From assembly GCA_902582845.1 (NCBI GenBank), contig CACHTQ010000002.1, positions 1 to 64,000 of the forward strand: 64,000 nucleotides of DNA, given 5' to 3'. Under the pieces are notes generated by a model. That model saw only the letters and a program-made list of their open reading frames with translations. It made no database searches and was not told the origin of the DNA. The position numbers and the translations under genes are program-made. This DNA comes from an uncultured Pelagibacteraceae bacterium (GTDB lineage Bacteria; Pseudomonadota; Alphaproteobacteria; Pelagibacterales; Pelagibacteraceae). This document shows, in pieces, positions 1-8,016 of the stretch (the first letter of the stretch is position 1; each line of letters opens with the position of its first letter).

Positions 1-756
1 TTAATACAACATCGTTTAGCTGAAAAAGATTTTGTGAATAAATTAAATATCAGAACCACAAGATATGTTGGCATAGAAAAAAAATCAGATTTAGAAACCC
101 TTGATGATTTTTTGCCAGGAATTTTAAAAACATCAACTATGGGTTACGATGGAAAAGGTCAATATCCTATTAAATCACTAAGTGAGTTAAATGGATTAAA
201 TATAGATTTTTCAAAAGAATATATTCTTGAAAAACTAGTTAAATTAAAAAAAGAAATCTCGGTTATAGTCACAAGATTTGGTAATAACAGATACGAAATT
301 TATGAGGCAATTGAAAATATTCATGAAAACCAAATTTTAAAGAAATCTAAAATCCCTGCTGATATTAGCAATAAACTTGTTGATCAATCTAGAGAGTGGA
401 GTAAACAAATTTCTGAGGAATTAAAATACATTGGTACACTTTGTGTAGAATTTTTTATTGATAGAAATGATAATCTATATGTGAATGAAATTGCACCCAG
501 AGTTCATAATTCTGGCCATTTAACTATTAATGCTTTTAATATCAGTCAGTTTGAAAATCATATAAGAGCAGTTTGTTCTTTAGAGCAAGTCCCCTTAAAG
601 AAATTACATAATGCAGAAATGATAAATATTATAGGTAATCAAATTACCCCATATAGACAAAATATAAATTTAAAAGATAACGAATTTTTTTTCGATTATC
701 AAAAAAAAGAAATTAAAGATAAAAGAAAAATGGGTCATTTAACAAAAATTTTATAA
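1..756 (+). CDS. purK: N5-carboxyaminoimidazole ribonucleotide synthase PurK (5' end outside window)
   Basis: ATP-grasp ligase of de novo purine synthesis that carboxylates AIR to N5-CAIR. The reading frame is open from base 1 (it reads IQHRLAEKDFVNKL), so the GTG at 34 in the ORF track is internal and the N-terminal part lies upstream of the window. The ATP-grasp core shows a lysine/glycine-rich loop (MGYDGKGQYPI) and the PurK signature VNEIAPRVHNSGH followed by the SQFENHIRAV segment. The stop overlaps the ATG of the next gene by one base (TAATG), which suggests translational coupling. purE probably lies just upstream, as is usual, but cannot be seen. Family assignment is firm. Confidence 0.95.
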   Translation, partial: LIQHRLAEKDFVNKLNIRTTRYVGIEKKSDLETLDDFLPGILKTSTMGYDGKGQYPIKSLSELNGLNIDFSKEYILEKLVKLKKEISVIVTRFGNNRYEIYEAIENIHENQILKKSKIPADISNKLVDQSREWSKQISEELKYIGTLCVEFFIDRNDNLYVNEIAPRVHNSGHLTINAFNISQFENHIRAVCSLEQVPLKKLHNAEMINIIGNQITPYRQNINLKDNEFFFDYQKKEIKDKRKMGHLTKIL

Positions 757-1223
757 TGCTTAAAACTATTGAGGGAAACTTTGAAAATTCAGATGTTAAT
801 GAACTTTTAAAAAAACATTTTATAGAACTAAGGGCGGCTTCTCCTGAGGGAAGTGCACATGTTTTGGATATCGAAGGTTTAAAAGTGCCATCTATTAAGT
901 TTTGGAGCTTGTGGGATAATGATAAATTAATAGGTTGTGGTGCTCTTAAAATTTTAGAAAAAGATCATGGTGAATTCAAATCAATAAGATTACACGATGA
1001 TTTTAGGAATAAAGGGAATGGAATAAAACTTATTGATCATTTGTTTGATGAAGCTAAAAAATTGAATATTAAACGAATTAGTATAGAAACTGGAGCAGGA
1101 ATATTCTTTAAACCAGCAAGAAAATTATTTGATTTATGTGGATTTAAGCCCTGTAAACCGTTTGCACATTATAAAGAGGATAAAAATTCTATTTATTTGT
1201 CAAAGTTAATAAACAACACTTAA
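756..1223 (+). CDS. GNAT-family N-acetyltransferase
   Basis: A 155-residue single-domain acetyltransferase of the GNAT fold. The acetyl-CoA-binding motif A region is visible as IRLHDDFRNKGNGIKLIDHLFDEA (the R-x-x-G-x-G/A type loop near residues 80-100), followed by the C-terminal strand IKRISIETGAG. The substrate is not evident. The sequence resembles the small YafP/ElaA-like proteins in size, and the phrase FFKPARKLFDLCGFK is typical of small-molecule acetyltransferases. It is coupled to purK by a one-base overlap, but nothing ties it to purine synthesis. An AT hairpin overlaps its stop codon. Confidence 0.8.
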   Translation: MLKTIEGNFENSDVNELLKKHFIELRAASPEGSAHVLDIEGLKVPSIKFWSLWDNDKLIGCGALKILEKDHGEFKSIRLHDDFRNKGNGIKLIDHLFDEAKKLNIKRISIETGAGIFFKPARKLFDLCGFKPCKPFAHYKEDKNSIYLSKLINNT

Positions 1224-1239
1224 AAATTAAATTTTAAGT
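1218..1239. terminator. AT-only hairpin over the GNAT stop codon
   Basis: ACTTAAAA and TTTTAAGT form a perfect 8-bp inverted repeat around a 6-base spacer, including the TAA stop at 1221-1223. It contains one G-C pair and has no clean U-tract, so it is at best a weak terminator or an mRNA 3'-end structure. The same ACTTAAA/TTTAAGT half sites recur about 60 bp downstream. Confidence 0.35.
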
Positions 1240-1253
1240 ATTAATCTATTTTG

Positions 1254-1278
1254 TTGACAAAACTAATTAAATTATAAA
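1254..1278 (+). promoter_or_regulatory. Possible promoter for the cold-shock gene
   Basis: A perfect TTGACA (1254-1259) is followed by TATAAA (1273-1278). The spacing is only 13 bp; read as TTGTTG (1251-1256) with the same -10 it is 16 bp. Either version is plausible but neither is ideal, so the exact promoter is uncertain. It is the only sigma70-like site in this 117-bp gap. Confidence 0.35.
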
Positions 1279-1288
1279 GAAAGTCATT

Positions 1289-1308
1289 ATTACTTAAATT
1301 TAAGTAAT
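1289..1308. promoter_or_regulatory. Perfect 20-bp palindrome in the csp 5' leader
   Basis: ATTACTTAAATTTAAGTAAT is fully self-complementary and lies 33 bp before the csp start codon, inside the expected 5' leader. It could be an operator or an RNA hairpin of low stability that melts or forms with temperature. The sequence does not decide between these. Confidence 0.5.
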
Positions 1309-1340
1309 TAATTAACAAATAAAAAAGTAAGAAGAAAAAT

Positions 1341-1547
1341 ATGAGTCTACAAGGAAAAGTAAAGTGGTTCAATCCAACCAAAGGTTTTGGTTTTATTGAA
1401 AGAGATGATAAAGAAAAAGATGTGTTTGTACATGTTTCAGCTGTAAGAGATGCTGGTATGAACGGTTTAGATGAGGGTCAAGCTTTGACTTTCGATGTTG
1501 AAGATGGTCCAAAAGGTCCTTCAGCAGTTAACTTAAAAACTGCATAA
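1341..1547 (+). CDS. cspA: Cold-shock-domain protein (CspA family)
   Basis: A 68-residue single cold-shock domain, the usual length for bacterial Csp proteins. It binds single-stranded RNA/DNA and acts as an RNA chaperone. RNP1 is KGFGFIER (residues 14-21) and RNP2 is VFVHVS (about 28-33), with the N-terminal [11 protein letters not shown] that starts nearly every member. The gene is monocistronic in appearance: palindromes lie upstream and a long hairpin lies downstream. Its local base composition is less AT-rich than its neighbours, consistent with high expression. Several paralogues are common, so the suffix A is nominal. Confidence 0.95.
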   Translation: MSLQGKVKWFNPTKGFGFIERDDKEKDVFVHVSAVRDAGMNGLDEGQALTFDVEDGPKGPSAVNLKTA

Positions 1548-1564
1548 TTTTCATTACATAGATT

Positions 1565-1614
1565 ATTGGCTATAAGATTTACAATTTGAAAATATTTGTA
1601 TATTTGTAGCCAAT
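1565..1614. terminator. 50-nt hairpin after csp
   Basis: ATTGGCTA (1565-1572) pairs perfectly with TAGCCAAT (1607-1614). The arms can be extended inward with mismatches (ACAA with TTGT), giving a long imperfect stem. There is no U-tract directly after it on either strand, so this may be a transcript 3'-end stabiliser or a structured RNA and not a classical terminator. Confidence 0.45.
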
Positions 1615-1647
1615 AAGAAAATTTAAAATCAATAAAATAAAAATAGA

Positions 1648-2394
1648 ATGATTGGAATTTTAGGTGGCATGGGCACACAAGCTGGCCTAGACTTTTGTAA
1701 TAAACTTGCGATTCTTTATAGAGGAAAGATTGATCAGGAATATCCATTATTTCTCCTTTTCAACAAATCAAATATTCCTGGAAGACCAGAGTCAATAGGT
1801 GTTCAAACTAAGAATTTATCAAATCGGAAAAAAAATAAAAAAATTGAAAAAAAATACTCATTGGTATTAAAAAGTCTGTTACATGGATGTAATATACTTA
1901 AAAAAAGTAAATGTAAGTTTATTGTTATTCCGTGTAATACAGCACACTATTGGTATGATGATTTAAGAAAAAGAATAAAATTACCAATTATAAACATGCC
2001 CAAAGAGGTATTTATTCACACGAAAAAAACATGTAAGAAAAATTCATCAATTGGACTATTAGCAACTGAGGGTACTTTAAACACTGGTGTTTACAATAAG
2101 TTTTTTGATAAAAATTATAATCTTATTTTTCCAAATATATCTTTACAAAAAAATTCCGTAAATAAAGCAATAAAATTTGTAAAAATGGGAAATGTAAAAG
2201 CTGCTAGTAAAATTATAAAACCAGCCATAAATTATTTAATCAAAAAAAAATGTAAAAAAATAATTTTAGGTTGTACTGAATTACCAATTGCTATATTCGC
2301 ATTTAAATCATTCAAAAAAGTAAAAACTTCAAAAATTTTTTTAGATCCAAATTTGATATTAGCCAATGCGGCGATGAAAAAATACCGTAAATAA
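1648..2394 (+). CDS. Aspartate/glutamate racemase family protein
   Basis: A 248-residue cofactor-independent racemase of the Asp/Glu/hydantoin superfamily. The N-terminal MIGILGGMGTQAG loop, the first catalytic cysteine in VIPCNTAHYW (about residue 94) and the second in ILGCTELP (about residue 207) are all present, so the two-cysteine acid/base pair is intact. This arrangement fits the RacX/YgeA (aspartate racemase-like) branch better than MurI, because the DSG start motif of MurI is missing. The substrate cannot be fixed from sequence. Its stop overlaps the start of the next gene (TAATG). Confidence 0.82.
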   Translation: MIGILGGMGTQAGLDFCNKLAILYRGKIDQEYPLFLLFNKSNIPGRPESIGVQTKNLSNRKKNKKIEKKYSLVLKSLLHGCNILKKSKCKFIVIPCNTAHYWYDDLRKRIKLPIINMPKEVFIHTKKTCKKNSSIGLLATEGTLNTGVYNKFFDKNYNLIFPNISLQKNSVNKAIKFVKMGNVKAASKIIKPAINYLIKKKCKKIILGCTELPIAIFAFKSFKKVKTSKIFLDPNLILANAAMKKYRK

Positions 2395-2810
2395 TGAAAT
2401 CTAAAGATAAGCCATATATTTTATATGTAGCAGAAAAGATATATTTAGAAGTTTCAGAAATTAAAAAAAAAAATAATGGTTTCTCTAATATTGATGCAAT
2501 AGACGGTTTTATTGGATCAGATACTTACAAAGAAGTAAGTAGCGGTAAATTTCATGACAATTGGTTTGAAGAATTAAAGAAAAAAAAAGAAAAAATTCCT
2601 GAAGAGACAATGAGGTTACTAAAAATACAAAGAGAAATGATGATTAAACAATTAATCCAGTACCCAGAACTTTATTATACTAAAAGTCATTTTCCTTTAG
2701 AAATTTCTCAACGTGCGTTTGATCACTTGTGGAGAATGTGTGAAAGTTATGAGTTATGGTGTAAAGAAACAAACCAAAAAAAATTAATTCTTTTAAATCT
2801 TACTGATTAA
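2394..2810 (+). CDS. Conserved hypothetical protein, coupled to the racemase
   Basis: A 138-residue soluble, charged protein that I do not recognise. There is no signal peptide or membrane segment. It is largely helical in appearance, with a lysine-rich stretch (ELKKKKEKIPEET) in the middle and a Trp/Cys-containing C-terminal part (DHLWRMCESYELWCKE). It overlaps the racemase stop by one base, so it is probably co-translated with it. Its 3' end overlaps the opposing gene by 11 bp. The codon use matches the neighbours. Confidence 0.6.
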   Translation: MKSKDKPYILYVAEKIYLEVSEIKKKNNGFSNIDAIDGFIGSDTYKEVSSGKFHDNWFEELKKKKEKIPEETMRLLKIQREMMIKQLIQYPELYYTKSHFPLEISQRAFDHLWRMCESYELWCKETNQKKLILLNLTD

Positions 2811-3198
2811 TTTTTTGTTGCTTTAGCTTTTTATGTGTTAATTCAACTCTGTTTTCAACTAAAAGTTTAAAATCTTTAATTATTTTTGGCTCGTTATTTT
2901 GATCAACTAATTTTTGGTGAACTGTCTTTACTCTTTTTTTAATTAAATTTTTAAAATCTTCATTTATTTGATTTTCTTTATTATTTTTTGATACTTCCTC
3001 TGTAATATAGCCAAGGGAGCTTTTGCCTGTTTTTTTTTTAAATTCATTATCAAATACTAATTGAGCAGTAGCTTTAGCTAAATTTCCTGATGTAGCTACT
3101 GTAACTGCAGGACCTAACACAGCTGGTAGGGGAACGAAACCCGTCAAAAATAAAAATGACGTAAAAAATAAACTAAGTTTTAAAAATCTTATAATCAC
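2800..3198 (-). CDS. Hypothetical exported protein
   Basis: A 132-residue protein with a clear N-terminal signal or anchor (RFLKLSLFFTSFLFLTGFVPLP, about residues 4-25), then a small-residue stretch (AVLGPAVTVATSGNLAKATAQ) and a strongly charged helical C-terminus with two related segments (EDFKNLIKKRVKTVHQKL and KDFKLLVENRVELTHKKL), which look like an internal repeat of about 30 residues. No known family is recognised. It is convergent with the gene at 2394-2810. Confidence 0.55.
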   Translation of the reverse strand: MIIRFLKLSLFFTSFLFLTGFVPLPAVLGPAVTVATSGNLAKATAQLVFDNEFKKKTGKSSLGYITEEVSKNNKENQINEDFKNLIKKRVKTVHQKLVDQNNEPKIIKDFKLLVENRVELTHKKLKQQKINQ

Positions 3199-3311
3199 AA
3201 TCTAAAGTTATTTGATTTGGTTAGAGGCTACAATTATTAAATTGTCCAAAATAAGCTTTAATACTAATAGAATATTGTGGTAATTCATCATATTTTACTA
3301 CAATTTTTAAC

Positions 3312-4160
3312 ATGATCAAAATTTTTCCTTTTATTTTTATCATTCTTTGGTCATCTGCATTTATAACAACCAAACCAATCATTGATAATAGCGATCCGTT
3401 TACTGCTTTGGCTTTTCGATTTTTTTTTGTAGCAGTTGGATTCTTGTTATTTTCAATTTATTCTAAATATTCAATTATAATAAAAAGAAAAAACTTAATT
3501 GAATCAGTCCTAAGTGGTGTTCTTTTCCATGGTTTATATCTAGGAGGAGTTTTTTACTCAATTTCTATTGGTATGCCTACAAGTATTGCTGCATTAATTG
3601 TAACTCTTCAACCAATCTTAACAAATATTCTTAGTGGACCAATCTTAAATGAAAAGGTTACTTTGAAACAATGGATTGGTGTTTTACTTGGATTTTTTGG
3701 TACAACACTAGTTTTAGGATTAGATCTAGGATCGAAGATTCCATTGCTGGGGCTAGTTGCTACAATAATAGCGTTAATTTCAATAACAGCATCAACAATT
3801 TGGCAAAAAAAATTAAGTTATAATTTGCCTTTGTCCGTAAGTAATTTTTATCAAGCTGTAGGAGGCTGTTTTTTTCATATCCTCGTAGTCATATTTTTTG
3901 CAAAACCATATATAGCATTCACAAAAACATTTTTTCTAGCAATGGGTCACCAAATACTTCTTGTGTCTTTTGGCGCTTTTACAATTTTAATGTTTTTAAT
4001 AAAAAAAAATTCCGCAAGTAAGACAGTCTCAATTTTTTTTCTTATCCCTGCAACATCTGCTTTGATGGCTTGGTTTTTTTTAGGGGAAACCTTAACAGTA
4101 ATTGATCTCTTAGGTTTTTTAATAACGTCAATAGGAGTTTATATAGCTACTAGAGATTAA
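3312..4160 (+). CDS. EamA/DMT-family permease
   Basis: A 282-residue inner-membrane protein with about ten hydrophobic helices in two EamA repeats. It starts with IILWSSAFITTKPIID, a variant of the usual W-x-x-xF start of the family. It probably exports or imports small metabolites, but the substrate is unknown. A 113-bp divergent spacer separates it from the minus-strand gene before it, and it runs convergently into the soxG-like gene with a 6-bp gap. Family assignment is secure, function is not. Confidence 0.85.
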   Translation: MIKIFPFIFIILWSSAFITTKPIIDNSDPFTALAFRFFFVAVGFLLFSIYSKYSIIIKRKNLIESVLSGVLFHGLYLGGVFYSISIGMPTSIAALIVTLQPILTNILSGPILNEKVTLKQWIGVLLGFFGTTLVLGLDLGSKIPLLGLVATIIALISITASTIWQKKLSYNLPLSVSNFYQAVGGCFFHILVVIFFAKPYIAFTKTFFLAMGHQILLVSFGAFTILMFLIKKNSASKTVSIFFLIPATSALMAWFFLGETLTVIDLLGFLITSIGVYIATRD

Positions 4161-4166
4161 TCTAAG

Positions 4167-4754
4167 CTATTTATTTTCGTATCCAAACTCTAATGATGCA
4201 TCAGTAATAGAATGGTATAAAGACTCCCCGAAACTCCTTAATGTGAATAACCTTACTTTGAATGGCTTGTCATTAACCAAGTCTACTGTAAAAGCAATAT
4301 TATTATAAAGAGAATTTATTGAATTATTTTTTTTTAAAATATCAAAATTAAATGGTGAACCTTTTTTTAAAACTTCTAATACATAATTTCCCTCTATTTC
4401 AATTACAGCTCTTGAATGAGATAAATCAGTAACTGCAAAATCAGTTTCTTTAAATGTTAAAGAAATGTTTTTAATTAAATCTTTTTTTGAGGATACTAAC
4501 AGCCAATTTTTTGGGCCATTCCATAAGATTCTTGTATTTTCATTGAAATCCACATTCAATGAAGAGTCTTTTAGTTTTAAACCGTCAATATCAATACTTT
4601 CAATTTGAATATTAGAATTTTTGAACTGTACTATTTGAACAATTAATAAATTTTTTTTTTCTGAAATTTTTAATAAGTCATCGCCTTTTTTGTCATCAAA
4701 GTCTCCAAATTGTCCTTGATGATGAACATTAGCTAGCGCAGAAATTAAACTCAT
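4167..4754 (-). CDS. soxG: Sarcosine oxidase gamma-type subunit (or N-methylglutamate dehydrogenase MgdD)
   Basis: A 195-residue small subunit of the heterotetrameric sarcosine oxidase family. It resembles a shrunken folate-binding GcvT-type domain, with the WNGPKNWLLVSS segment (about residue 80) and DLSHSRAVIEIEG (about residue 112) characteristic of SoxG. Its ATG overlaps the stop of the alpha subunit by four bases (ATGA), so it is translationally coupled. It closes the four-gene operon. Homologous subunits occur in N-methylglutamate dehydrogenase; the sequence read by eye does not separate the two. Confidence 0.8.
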   Translation of the reverse strand: MSLISALANVHHQGQFGDFDDKKGDDLLKISEKKNLLIVQIVQFKNSNIQIESIDIDGLKLKDSSLNVDFNENTRILWNGPKNWLLVSSKKDLIKNISLTFKETDFAVTDLSHSRAVIEIEGNYVLEVLKKGSPFNFDILKKNNSINSLYNNIAFTVDLVNDKPFKVRLFTLRSFGESLYHSITDASLEFGYENK

Positions 4755-7747
4755 GATCTTACTCGCTCACCTTTCGGGTCAACATAATGTGAAGACACTA
4801 TCTCAACTGGAATTACTTTATTTTTAAGAGGTGACATTACGAATAGCTTTTCTCCAATCATATTCTTACCATCTTTTAAAATTGCCAAAGAAAATGGATT
4901 ATCGTGTTCAACACTCCAACATGAAGCTGAAATATAACCTAATTTTGGATTTGGAAGTGGTGCATTTGAATCTTTAACTAAATGAGATCCCTCCGGAATA
5001 CTTGTTTTTTTATCTAATGGGACAACACCAACAATTTTTTGTCTATCTTCAGCTACAAAAGCTTTTCTTGATAAAGATCTTTTTCCAATAAAATCTTTCT
5101 TATTGCTAAGAAGTCCCTCAAGAGAATTGTCATAAGGAATAGTTCTTCCATCAAGCTCTGAACCTGCGACATGTCCCATCTCAATTCTTAATGTTGAAAG
5201 TGCTTCTGTTCCATATGGTTGAATTCCAAACTCTTCACCAACTTCTATTATTTTTTCCCACATAAAATATCCATAATCTGACTCAACATTTACTTCGTAT
5301 GCAAGTTCACCAGAGAATGAAATTCTAAAAATTTTAGCTTTTACTCCTAACAAATCACCTTCCATATAACCCATAAAAGGAAGTCCCTCATTCGTCACAT
5401 CAGTATTTGGAAAAAGTTTTTTTAATACTTCTCTTGATTTTGGTCCAGCAATCGCAGCTCCTGCCCACTGTTCAGTCGTTGAAACTACATTAACATTTAG
5501 CTCTGGCCAAACTAGTTGTAGATAATATTCTAAATGTGATAAAACATTGGCAGCTTGAGCAGTTGTTGTAGTCATATGGTAATGATTTTCTGATATTCTT
5601 GTTGTTGTTCCATCATCCATAACAATTCCATCTTCTCTCAACATCACACCATATCGTGCTTTGCCAACTGGTAATTTTAACCATGCATTTGTGTAAACTC
5701 TATTTAGAAACTCTGCTGCATCTGGTCCTTTAATATCTATTTTACCTAAAGTGGTAACGTCACAAACACCAACATTAGTTCTTACATTTTTAGCCTCTCT
5801 TTTTGATGCCTCAAATAAATTTTCATCACCACGTTTGTAATACCTTGGTCTTAACCATACACCCGCATCAACAAAGACTGCGTTATTTTTTTCATGCCAT
5901 GAATGCATTGGAGATTTTCTTGTTGGTTTTGAATGTTTTCCTACTTCCCTTCCAACGATTGCTCCAATAGAAACTGGTGAATAAGGCGGTCTAAAAGTTG
6001 TATGTCCAACTGCTGGAACAACTTTATTCTCAATTTTCGATACTAATTGTAAACCGTTAAGATTACTTGTTTTGCCTTGGTCAGTAGCCATACCAAGTGT
6101 AGTGTATCTTTTTACATGTTCAATAGACCTATACCCTTCTTTAAGAGCTATCTCTATGTCAGAAACTGCAACATCATTTTGGAAATCTAAAAATCTTTTG
6201 TAGTTTTTTCCCTTTGGTAAGGGTACACACCAAAATTTATCATGTACTGTAGATTTCTTTTCAACAACATTAGGAAAAGAAACCTTGTTCTCATTATTTG
6301 TTATTTTTTTTGATAAAAGGTTTCCTTTTTCAAATGAGTCTTTTAATGTCTCCTCTAAAGTGTAAATTCCATTTGCAGCCCCTAAGGTTTTTTCATTTTG
6401 TTTAGATATACCAGGGACGAATGCATCAATTTCCTCATTAAATTTTGTTTTATTTCCTGATTGTGATGCCAAATGAATTGTAGGAGTCCAAAAACCAGAA
6501 ACACAAATGCAATCACATTTTATATTTTCAACTGATCCAAGTTCTTCTTTATCATCTGAAATTTTAGCTATGTCAGCTGATTTTACCTTTTTATATCCTT
6601 GAGCAGCTACAACTACATATGAATTTTTAATATTGATATTCATATTTTTTGCCTCTTCAATTATCTCCGATTGGGGCTCTTTTCTTGTATCTAAAATTAT
6701 TGGTTCAATACCATTTTTTTTGAACTCAATAGCTGTTTCATAACCACTATCATTGTTTGTAAATACAAGCGGTTTTTTTCCAACTAATACCCCATACACT
6801 TTCATGTATTCTTTCGCAGCTGAAGACAACATTACACCTGGGGTATCATTATTGCCAAATACTATAGGTCTTTCAATTGACCCAGATGAAATTAATACCT
6901 CTTTTGCTCTAATATACCAAAGTCTCTGCTTTGGATGAAATTTTTTTGTTTTTGGTAAATGGTCACTAATTCTTTCTGACATTACCAACATGTTATGATC
7001 ATAGTAACCAAAAACTTGAGATCTGTTTTTTACAGTAACATTAGGCATTTCTTTAAGTTCTGAAACAATGCTATCTGCCCACTCTTTACCTGATTGATTC
7101 CCTATATTGACATCACTTGTTAATAGAGTTCCTCCAAATCGTGATTTGTCTTCTGCAAGAATTACTTTAGCACCATTTTTTGCAGCTGAGTAAGCGCTTG
7201 CTAACCCCGAAGGACCTGAGCCTGTTATTAGTACATCACAATATTCATATTTATGCTCATATCTCTCTTTGTCATGTTTTATAGATGCTGTGCCCAAACC
7301 AGCAGCTCTTCTTATAAATGGTTCATAAATTTTATACCAAAAACTTTTTGGCCACATAAAAGTCTTGTAATAAAAACCAGCAGGAAGGAATATCTTTAAA
7401 AAATTATTTATAGCTCCAACATCAAAATTCACACTCGGCCAACAATTAACACTTTTTGCTTCTAGACCTTCAAAAAGTTCTTGTTCAGTAGCTTTTATAT
7501 TCGGTTCTGTTTCACCGTTTCTGTATAATTGAACTATTGCATACGGTTCATCAACACCAGCTCCAAAAAAACCTCTAGGTCTATGATATTTGAAACTTCT
7601 TCCAATTAAATGAACTCCATTGGCAATTAATGCAGAAGCAAGAGTATCTCCCTCATAACCAAAATAATTTTTACCGTTAAATCTAAAAGAAATTTTTTTA
7701 TCTCTATTTATTAATCCACCACTTTCTAATCTAAAACTTTGTGTCAT
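4751..7747 (-). CDS. soxA: Sarcosine oxidase alpha-type subunit (or MgdC)
   Basis: A 998-residue alpha subunit, the usual length. The N-terminal ferredoxin-like domain carries FNGKNYFGYEGDTLASALIANG and RSFKYHRPRGFFG (residues about 24-62). A dinucleotide-binding Rossmann motif follows (VLITGSGPSGLASAYSAAKNG, about 173-193), then a second pyridine-nucleotide region. The C-terminal third is a GcvT-like tetrahydrofolate-binding domain (VGVCDVTTLGKIDIKGPDAAEFLNRVYTN; FRISFSGELAYEVNV). The complex oxidatively demethylates an N-methyl amino acid and delivers the carbon to THF. It overlaps soxD by one base and soxG by four. Confidence 0.92.
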   Translation of the reverse strand: MTQSFRLESGGLINRDKKISFRFNGKNYFGYEGDTLASALIANGVHLIGRSFKYHRPRGFFGAGVDEPYAIVQLYRNGETEPNIKATEQELFEGLEAKSVNCWPSVNFDVGAINNFLKIFLPAGFYYKTFMWPKSFWYKIYEPFIRRAAGLGTASIKHDKERYEHKYEYCDVLITGSGPSGLASAYSAAKNGAKVILAEDKSRFGGTLLTSDVNIGNQSGKEWADSIVSELKEMPNVTVKNRSQVFGYYDHNMLVMSERISDHLPKTKKFHPKQRLWYIRAKEVLISSGSIERPIVFGNNDTPGVMLSSAAKEYMKVYGVLVGKKPLVFTNNDSGYETAIEFKKNGIEPIILDTRKEPQSEIIEEAKNMNINIKNSYVVVAAQGYKKVKSADIAKISDDKEELGSVENIKCDCICVSGFWTPTIHLASQSGNKTKFNEEIDAFVPGISKQNEKTLGAANGIYTLEETLKDSFEKGNLLSKKITNNENKVSFPNVVEKKSTVHDKFWCVPLPKGKNYKRFLDFQNDVAVSDIEIALKEGYRSIEHVKRYTTLGMATDQGKTSNLNGLQLVSKIENKVVPAVGHTTFRPPYSPVSIGAIVGREVGKHSKPTRKSPMHSWHEKNNAVFVDAGVWLRPRYYKRGDENLFEASKREAKNVRTNVGVCDVTTLGKIDIKGPDAAEFLNRVYTNAWLKLPVGKARYGVMLREDGIVMDDGTTTRISENHYHMTTTTAQAANVLSHLEYYLQLVWPELNVNVVSTTEQWAGAAIAGPKSREVLKKLFPNTDVTNEGLPFMGYMEGDLLGVKAKIFRISFSGELAYEVNVESDYGYFMWEKIIEVGEEFGIQPYGTEALSTLRIEMGHVAGSELDGRTIPYDNSLEGLLSNKKDFIGKRSLSRKAFVAEDRQKIVGVVPLDKKTSIPEGSHLVKDSNAPLPNPKLGYISASCWSVEHDNPFSLAILKDGKNMIGEKLFVMSPLKNKVIPVEIVSSHYVDPKGERVRS

Positions 7748-8016
7748 TATGAAATTTCTTCGTTAGCTTTGAGTGTTTTAAAAATTTCGTGAGTAGCTGT
7801 ATCTCTTTGAACTTTTATCCATTGTCTGCAACCTGATAAATGTTGCCATAACTCCCAATGCTTTCCCCTTAAGCTTTTCCTATTATAAACAAAATTATCC
7901 CAATCTTGATCAGATATTTCTTTTCCTAATTCTGGCCGTTTGATAGTCGCATCGCCTCCATATGAAAATTCGTTCTGTGATCTCATTCCACAGTGTGGAC
8001 ATTTAATATGGAGCAT
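7747..8016 (-). CDS. soxD: Sarcosine oxidase delta-type subunit (or MgdB)
   Basis: An 89-residue zinc-binding small subunit. The CPHCG pair at the N-terminus (residues 6-9) and the downstream KHWELWQHLSGCRQWIKVQRDT segment, with His and Cys, form the family's zinc site and signature. It sits between the beta and alpha genes, which is the standard B-D-A-G order, with a one-base overlap to soxA and no gap to soxB. Confidence 0.9.
   Translation of the reverse strand: MLHIKCPHCGMRSQNEFSYGGDATIKRPELGKEISDQDWDNFVYNRKSLRGKHWELWQHLSGCRQWIKVQRDTATHEIFKTLKANEEIS

Noticed and set aside
1478-1747. 89-residue minus-strand ORF across the csp-racemase gap
   Set aside because: It overlaps two real genes and the hairpin and has no family signal.
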